Source: Mycobacterium sp. (GTDB taxonomy: Bacteria > Actinomycetota > Actinomycetes > Mycobacteriales > Mycobacteriaceae). From it: a DNA stretch of 33,164 bases. Position 1 is the first letter of the stretch; each line of letters opens with the position of its first letter. This document shows, piece after piece, positions 30,118-33,164 of the stretch. Below the pieces are notes generated by a model. That model saw nothing but the letters and a program-made list of their open reading frames with translations. It did no database searches and was not told where the DNA came from. The translations under genes were made by a program, and so were the position numbers. The stretch is from positions 1 through 33,164 of the forward strand of contig JAGQTU010000045.1 in NCBI GenBank assembly GCA_020438865.1, written 5' to 3'.

Positions 30118-31404
30118 TCAGCGCAGGGGATGGGCGATCTCGTCGCGCGGCATGCGCGCCGCGACGAGGGCCACCGCGGCCAGGGCCAGCGGCGCCATAC
30201 CGGCGACCGCGAAGATCAACTGGACCGGCAGCACCTTCGACAGCGGGCCCGCGACGGCCATCGACACCGGCATGAACGCCAGTGAGACGAAGAAGTCCAG
30301 GCTCGACACCCGGCCCAGCATCGCCGCCGGTACCCGGCGCTGCAGAAGCGTGCCCCAGATGACCATGCCCGCGCCATCGGCGACGCCGACCACGAACAGC
30401 GCGAGCACCATCACCGGCAGCGAGGACGTCGCGCCGACGACCGCCAGGGGCAGCGAGCCCACCCCCCACATCGTCATCATCACCGTGAGGTAGCGCCGCG
30501 GCAGCAGCCGCGAGGAAACCACCAACGCGCCGAGTGCGCTGCCGAACCCGAAGGCGGCGAGCATGAAGCCGTACACCTGCTCGCCGTGGGCGAAACGCTC
30601 CCGCGCGATGAACGGCAGGAGCACGTCGATCGGGCCCATCGCCACGAACACCCAGGTGCTGGCGAACAGCAGCGTCCAGCGCAGCCATGGGGTGCCTACC
30701 ACGAAACGCAGGCCTTCGCGCAGATCGGTCAGCGGATGCGGGATCTCGCGCTCCACGTCCAACACGATGTGCTCGCCGTCGGCCGGCCGCATCGACACCA
30801 GCAGCACCAGGCCTGCGGTGAACAAGGCGGCCACCGTCACCGCGCCGAGCGACGGGAACGTCGCGCCGACCACGATGCCGGCCACGGCCGGCCCGATCGC
30901 CTGCTGCAGGGTGGGGCGGATCGCGCCCTCGACACCGTTGGCTGCCAACAGATGTTCGGCGGGCAGGATGCGCGGCAGGTAGGCGCTGTAGGCGGGGAAG
31001 AAGAACGCCGCGCCCACACCGAGGATCGCGCTGGCAACGGCCATGTGCCACAGCCGCAACGAGCCCATGCTGCCCAGGATCGCCACCGCGCCGGTGGCGG
31101 CGACGTTCGCCGTCTCGACCGCGATGATGATGGCGCGCTGGTTCACCCGGTCGGCCACGATGCCGCCGATCAGAATGAACGCCAGCAGGCCCGCCGCCAG
31201 ACAGGCGGCGACCAGCGACAGCGCGGCCGGGTCGTCGGCCAGTGCGATGACCTGAAGGGCCATCACCACCGTCCACATGCCCTCGGCGAACAGCGAGATC
31301 GACATCGCCGCGATCAGCAGACGGAACTCGCGGAAGCGGAAGGGTGCGAGCACGCGCCAGCCGCCGGGTGTCCTCACCGGCGTTACGTCGCAGGGCGCGC
31401 TCAT
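30118..31404 (-). CDS. MFS transporter (EntS/MFS_3-like exporter)
   Basis: A 428-residue membrane protein with about 12 hydrophobic helices. It begins MSAPCDVTPVRTPGGWRVLA, followed by FRFREFRLLIAAMSISLFAE, then a loop IGGIVADRVNQRAIII that fits MFS motif A. A central cytosolic loop (EREIPHPLTDLREGLRFVVG) is typical of the EntS-like group, which exports siderophores, drugs or metabolites. The start at 31404 is the first ATG in a position that matches the family. The frame continues upstream to 31524 without similarity. The IS30 element begins 123 nt upstream, so its promoter region may be altered. Confidence 0.85.
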   Translation of the reverse strand: MSAPCDVTPVRTPGGWRVLAPFRFREFRLLIAAMSISLFAEGMWTVVMALQVIALADDPAALSLVAACLAAGLLAFILIGGIVADRVNQRAIIIAVETANVAATGAVAILGSMGSLRLWHMAVASAILGVGAAFFFPAYSAYLPRILPAEHLLAANGVEGAIRPTLQQAIGPAVAGIVVGATFPSLGAVTVAALFTAGLVLLVSMRPADGEHIVLDVEREIPHPLTDLREGLRFVVGTPWLRWTLLFASTWVFVAMGPIDVLLPFIARERFAHGEQVYGFMLAAFGFGSALGALVVSSRLLPRRYLTVMMTMWGVGSLPLAVVGATSSLPVMVLALFVVGVADGAGMVIWGTLLQRRVPAAMLGRVSSLDFFVSLAFMPVSMAVAGPLSKVLPVQLIFAVAGMAPLALAAVALVAARMPRDEIAHPLR

Positions 31405-31526
31405 GGCATCGATGCTGCCCGACGGAACGGGGTTCGGTCCAATGAATTTCGGTCGGACGGCCCAGCTTGGCGAGAGGTTGCGTCGAAATCGACGTGAGCG
31501 TGCGAAAGATCGAGGTGGATTCATAC

Positions 31527-31542
31527 GGTCAGTGCAACATCC
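31527..31542 (+). repeat. IS30 element left inverted repeat
   Basis: GGTCAGTGCAACATCC pairs with the right repeat at 12 of 16 positions and lies just upstream of the transposase start. Confidence 0.6.
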
Positions 31543-31561
31543 AGTGATGTGGGAGGTTGCT

Positions 31562-32767
31562 ATGCCGCGTGGTTATCCGGTCGCTCGGTCGGTCAAGCGG
31601 GAGCTTTTTGATCGGGTTTGTTCGGGTGTGGCTGTGACTCGGGCATCGGTCGATTTGGGTGTGTCGCGTAGTACGGGGTGGCTGTGGTGGCGTGAGTCTG
31701 GAGGCATGGCGCTTCACAAAGGAACTGGTGATCACGGTCTTGCAAGTCGGGGAAATATGTCGTTGCGGGGTGGGCGTGGGCACCGGCTGAGCGTCGAGGA
31801 GCGTGTGGCGATTATGCGGGGGCTGGATAACAAGCTCAGCTACGCACAGATCGGCAGGCTGATCGGGCGAGATCGATCAGTGGTGTACCGCGAGCATCAA
31901 CGCAACCGTAATGCCGATGGTGACTACCACGCGCTGATGGCCCATGCCCGCGCCGGTGAACGATCTGGTCGGCCCAAGGCGTTCAAGCTCATCGATAAGG
32001 CGTTATGCATGTCCATCGAGAAATGGATGGATGATGGGTGGAGCCCCAAGCTGATCGCCGCGATGTTGGCTCGCGATCACCCCGATGACAAGCTGGCCAG
32101 GGTGAGCCACGAAACGATCTACAAGTGTCTCTACGTGCAAACCCGTGGCCAGCTGCGCGCCGATCTTCACACGTGTCTGTCGACCAAACGGGCGGCCCGC
32201 AAAAGCCGCGGGCACGACGATGGTCGCCGGGGCGTCTACTCCAGTGGTGAGGAATTCACGATCAGTGAGCGCCCCGCTGAGGTCGCCGATCGTGCCGTGC
32301 CCGGGCACTGGGAAGGCGATCTCATCTTGGGCGCCGGCCACCGCAGCGCAATCGGCACCCTGGTCGAGCGCAGCACCCGATTCACAATCTTGTTGCACCT
32401 GCCCAGTGATCACACCGCCGAGTCGGTCGCTACGGCCATGATCGAGGCAATGCGCGAGTTACCCGAACACCTGCGGCGATCGATCACCTGGGATCGTGGC
32501 AGCGAGATGGCCAACTGGCGCCAAATCCACCTCGAACTCAAAGCGCCGGTGTTCTTCTGCGATCCACACTCACCGTGGCAACGCGGCAGCAACGAAAACA
32601 CCAACCGTCTCTTGCGGTTCTGGTTTGAAAAAGGCACCGACCTCAGCGACTACACCAAAGCCGACCTTGCCCAAATTCAAGACAAGCTCAACAGCCGACC
32701 CCGACCCACACTTGACCTCGACACTCCCGCTCAACGCCTAAACGCCCTGATTAGCCAAACAGCATGA
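31562..32767 (+). CDS. IS30-family transposase
   Basis: A 401-residue transposase. Helix-turn-helix segments lie in the N-terminus (GVAVTRASVDLGVSRSTGWL and KLSYAQIGRLIGRDRSVVYR). The DDE catalytic triad is D253 (WEGDLILG), D311 (TWDRGSEM) and E345 (SNENTNRLLRFWFEKG). The D311-E345 spacing of 33 residues is the IS30 signature. ATG 31562 is preceded by GGGAGG, 5 nt ahead, and is favoured over ATG 31547. The frame is unbroken, so the enzyme may be active. It runs to within a few bases of the right inverted repeat. Confidence 0.93.
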   Translation: MPRGYPVARSVKRELFDRVCSGVAVTRASVDLGVSRSTGWLWWRESGGMALHKGTGDHGLASRGNMSLRGGRGHRLSVEERVAIMRGLDNKLSYAQIGRLIGRDRSVVYREHQRNRNADGDYHALMAHARAGERSGRPKAFKLIDKALCMSIEKWMDDGWSPKLIAAMLARDHPDDKLARVSHETIYKCLYVQTRGQLRADLHTCLSTKRAARKSRGHDDGRRGVYSSGEEFTISERPAEVADRAVPGHWEGDLILGAGHRSAIGTLVERSTRFTILLHLPSDHTAESVATAMIEAMRELPEHLRRSITWDRGSEMANWRQIHLELKAPVFFCDPHSPWQRGSNENTNRLLRFWFEKGTDLSDYTKADLAQIQDKLNSRPRPTLDLDTPAQRLNALISQTA

Positions 32768-32781
32768 ACGTTGCGCTAACC
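32766..32781 (-). repeat. IS30 element right inverted repeat
   Basis: The reverse complement reads GGTTAGCGCAACGTTC, matching the left repeat at 12 of 16 positions. It begins just before the end of the transposase gene (stop ends at 32767). Confidence 0.6.
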
Positions 32782-32813
32782 ACTTGACTTTGAGCGAGGG
32801 CAGAGCGCACCAG

Positions 32814-32827
32814 CGCCGATTTCGGCG
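32814..32827 (-). terminator. Small hairpin downstream of the last gene
   Basis: CGCCGA (32814-32819) and TCGGCG (32822-32827) form a 6-bp stem with a 2-nt loop, 20 nt downstream of the stop of the leftward enoyl-CoA hydratase gene. It is a possible weak terminator. Confidence 0.3.
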
Positions 32828-32847
32828 GAAGGCGGCCCTGGACCGCG

Positions 32848-33164
32848 CTACTCGTCGGTGAACGTTGGCTTGCGGTGCTCCTGGAATGCCCGGGTGCCCT
32901 CGCGGAAGTCGCGCGATGTCAACAGGATTGCCTGACCGTCGACCTCGCGGCCGATCGCGCTCTCGAGTTCGGTCAGCGTCGCGGCGTTGATGGCCTGCTT
33001 GGTCTTGCGCAGCGAGATCGCCGGGCCCGACACCAGGGTGTCGATCACCGTGGCGACGGCGGCCTCCAGTTCGTCGGCCGGATGGACCGAGCTGACCAGA
33101 CCGAAGTCGTAGGCCTCGGTGGCCGAAATGCGTTCGGCCAGAAGGGCCATCCGCATCGCACGGA
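32848..33164 (-). CDS. Enoyl-CoA hydratase, C-terminal part only
   Basis: The frame is open to the window edge, so only the last ~105 residues are visible. They contain ALLAERISATEAYDFGLVSS and GPAISLRKTKQAINAATLTE, then EGTRAFQEHRKPTFTDE, the usual C-terminus of crotonase-family enoyl-CoA hydratases (the AxxWGLV- and GxxAFxEKRxPxF-type phrases). The catalytic glutamates lie beyond the edge, so hydratase and isomerase cannot be told apart. It lies downstream of the IS30 right end. It is distinct from the enoyl-CoA hydratase at 25883. Confidence 0.85.
   Translation of the reverse strand, partial: RAMRMALLAERISATEAYDFGLVSSVHPADELEAAVATVIDTLVSGPAISLRKTKQAINAATLTELESAIGREVDGQAILLTSRDFREGTRAFQEHRKPTFTDE

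Larger units (their letters stand above)
31527..32781 (+). mobile_element. IS30-family insertion sequence, complete
   Basis: A 1255-bp element bounded by imperfect inverted repeats: GGTCAGTGCAACATCC (31527-31542) and the reverse complement GGTTAGCGCAACGTTC (32766-32781), matching at 12 of 16 positions. The dinucleotide AC flanks both ends (31525-31526 and 32782-32783), a possible 2-bp target duplication as is usual for IS30. The interior holds one intact transposase gene of lower GC content than its neighbours. Confidence 0.75.

Noticed and set aside
31277-31561. Upstream extension of the transposase frame beyond the IS left end.
   Set aside because: It crosses the inverted repeat and overlaps the start of the MFS gene; the Shine-Dalgarno places the start at 31562.
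1-33164. tRNA, rRNA and CRISPR features.
   Set aside because: No cloverleaf-type sequences, rRNA-like conserved stretches or regular repeat-spacer arrays were recognised by reading; a dedicated search was not possible.

Overview
The window is high-GC DNA with mycobacterial gene content, most like a fast-growing Mycobacterium (Mycolicibacterium). The evidence is a complete ESX-4 type VII secretion locus, two Mce-associated membrane proteins, an MPT70-like fasciclin protein, a WS/DGAT-type acyltransferase, and many starts that look leaderless: a TAnnnT -10 box followed by 6-8 nt and then ATG or GTG. No rRNA, tRNA or CRISPR array was seen. Functions are assigned by reading the protein sequences; no database search was run.

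Layout. Positions 1-928 hold a cut-off EamA-type transporter (-) diverging from a CGNR zinc-finger protein (+). Positions 961-10546 hold ESX-4: eccB4 (+), mycP4 and eccD4 (-, overlapping ATGA), then eccC4, a type VII secretion-associated protein, esxU and esxT (+). No eccE, espG or PE/PPE gene is present. A GGAAC-N17-CGTC element precedes esxU and a strong hairpin closes the run after esxT.

Positions 10629-14236 carry a lipoprotein, a small secreted protein, a permuted papain-like cysteine hydrolase (-), a small membrane protein, a membrane-anchored class III nucleotide cyclase (-) and a CrtC/AttH-like protein. Positions 14356-17971 carry an NCS1 permease (-) diverging from a TetR regulator across a palindromic region, an alpha/beta hydrolase (-) and a PhnB-like VOC protein. 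Positions 18049-21492 form a same-strand run: two Mce-associated proteins, an epoxide-hydrolase-like protein and a WS/DGAT-like acyltransferase. They are followed by a winged-helix protein (-) and a DoxX protein.

Positions 22797-26680 hold a DUF3556 membrane protein with a perfect match to the KstR operator consensus just before its start, then a thiolase and an enoyl-CoA hydratase, which suggests lipid or sterol catabolism. Positions 26682-31404 hold a fasciclin protein (-), a gamma-carbonic-anhydrase-like protein, an NAD(P)-binding protein coupled to a CPBP-type membrane protein, and an MFS exporter (-). An intact IS30-family element (31527-32781) with imperfect terminal repeats and a possible 2-bp target duplication follows. 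The window ends inside another enoyl-CoA hydratase (-).

The known centrepiece is ESX-4. The observations most worth following up are regulatory or structural: the ECF-type promoter before esxU, the KstR-type box, a pair of overlapping divergent -10 boxes, several long hairpins at gene 3' ends, and a nucleotide cyclase lacking its transition-state asparagine.
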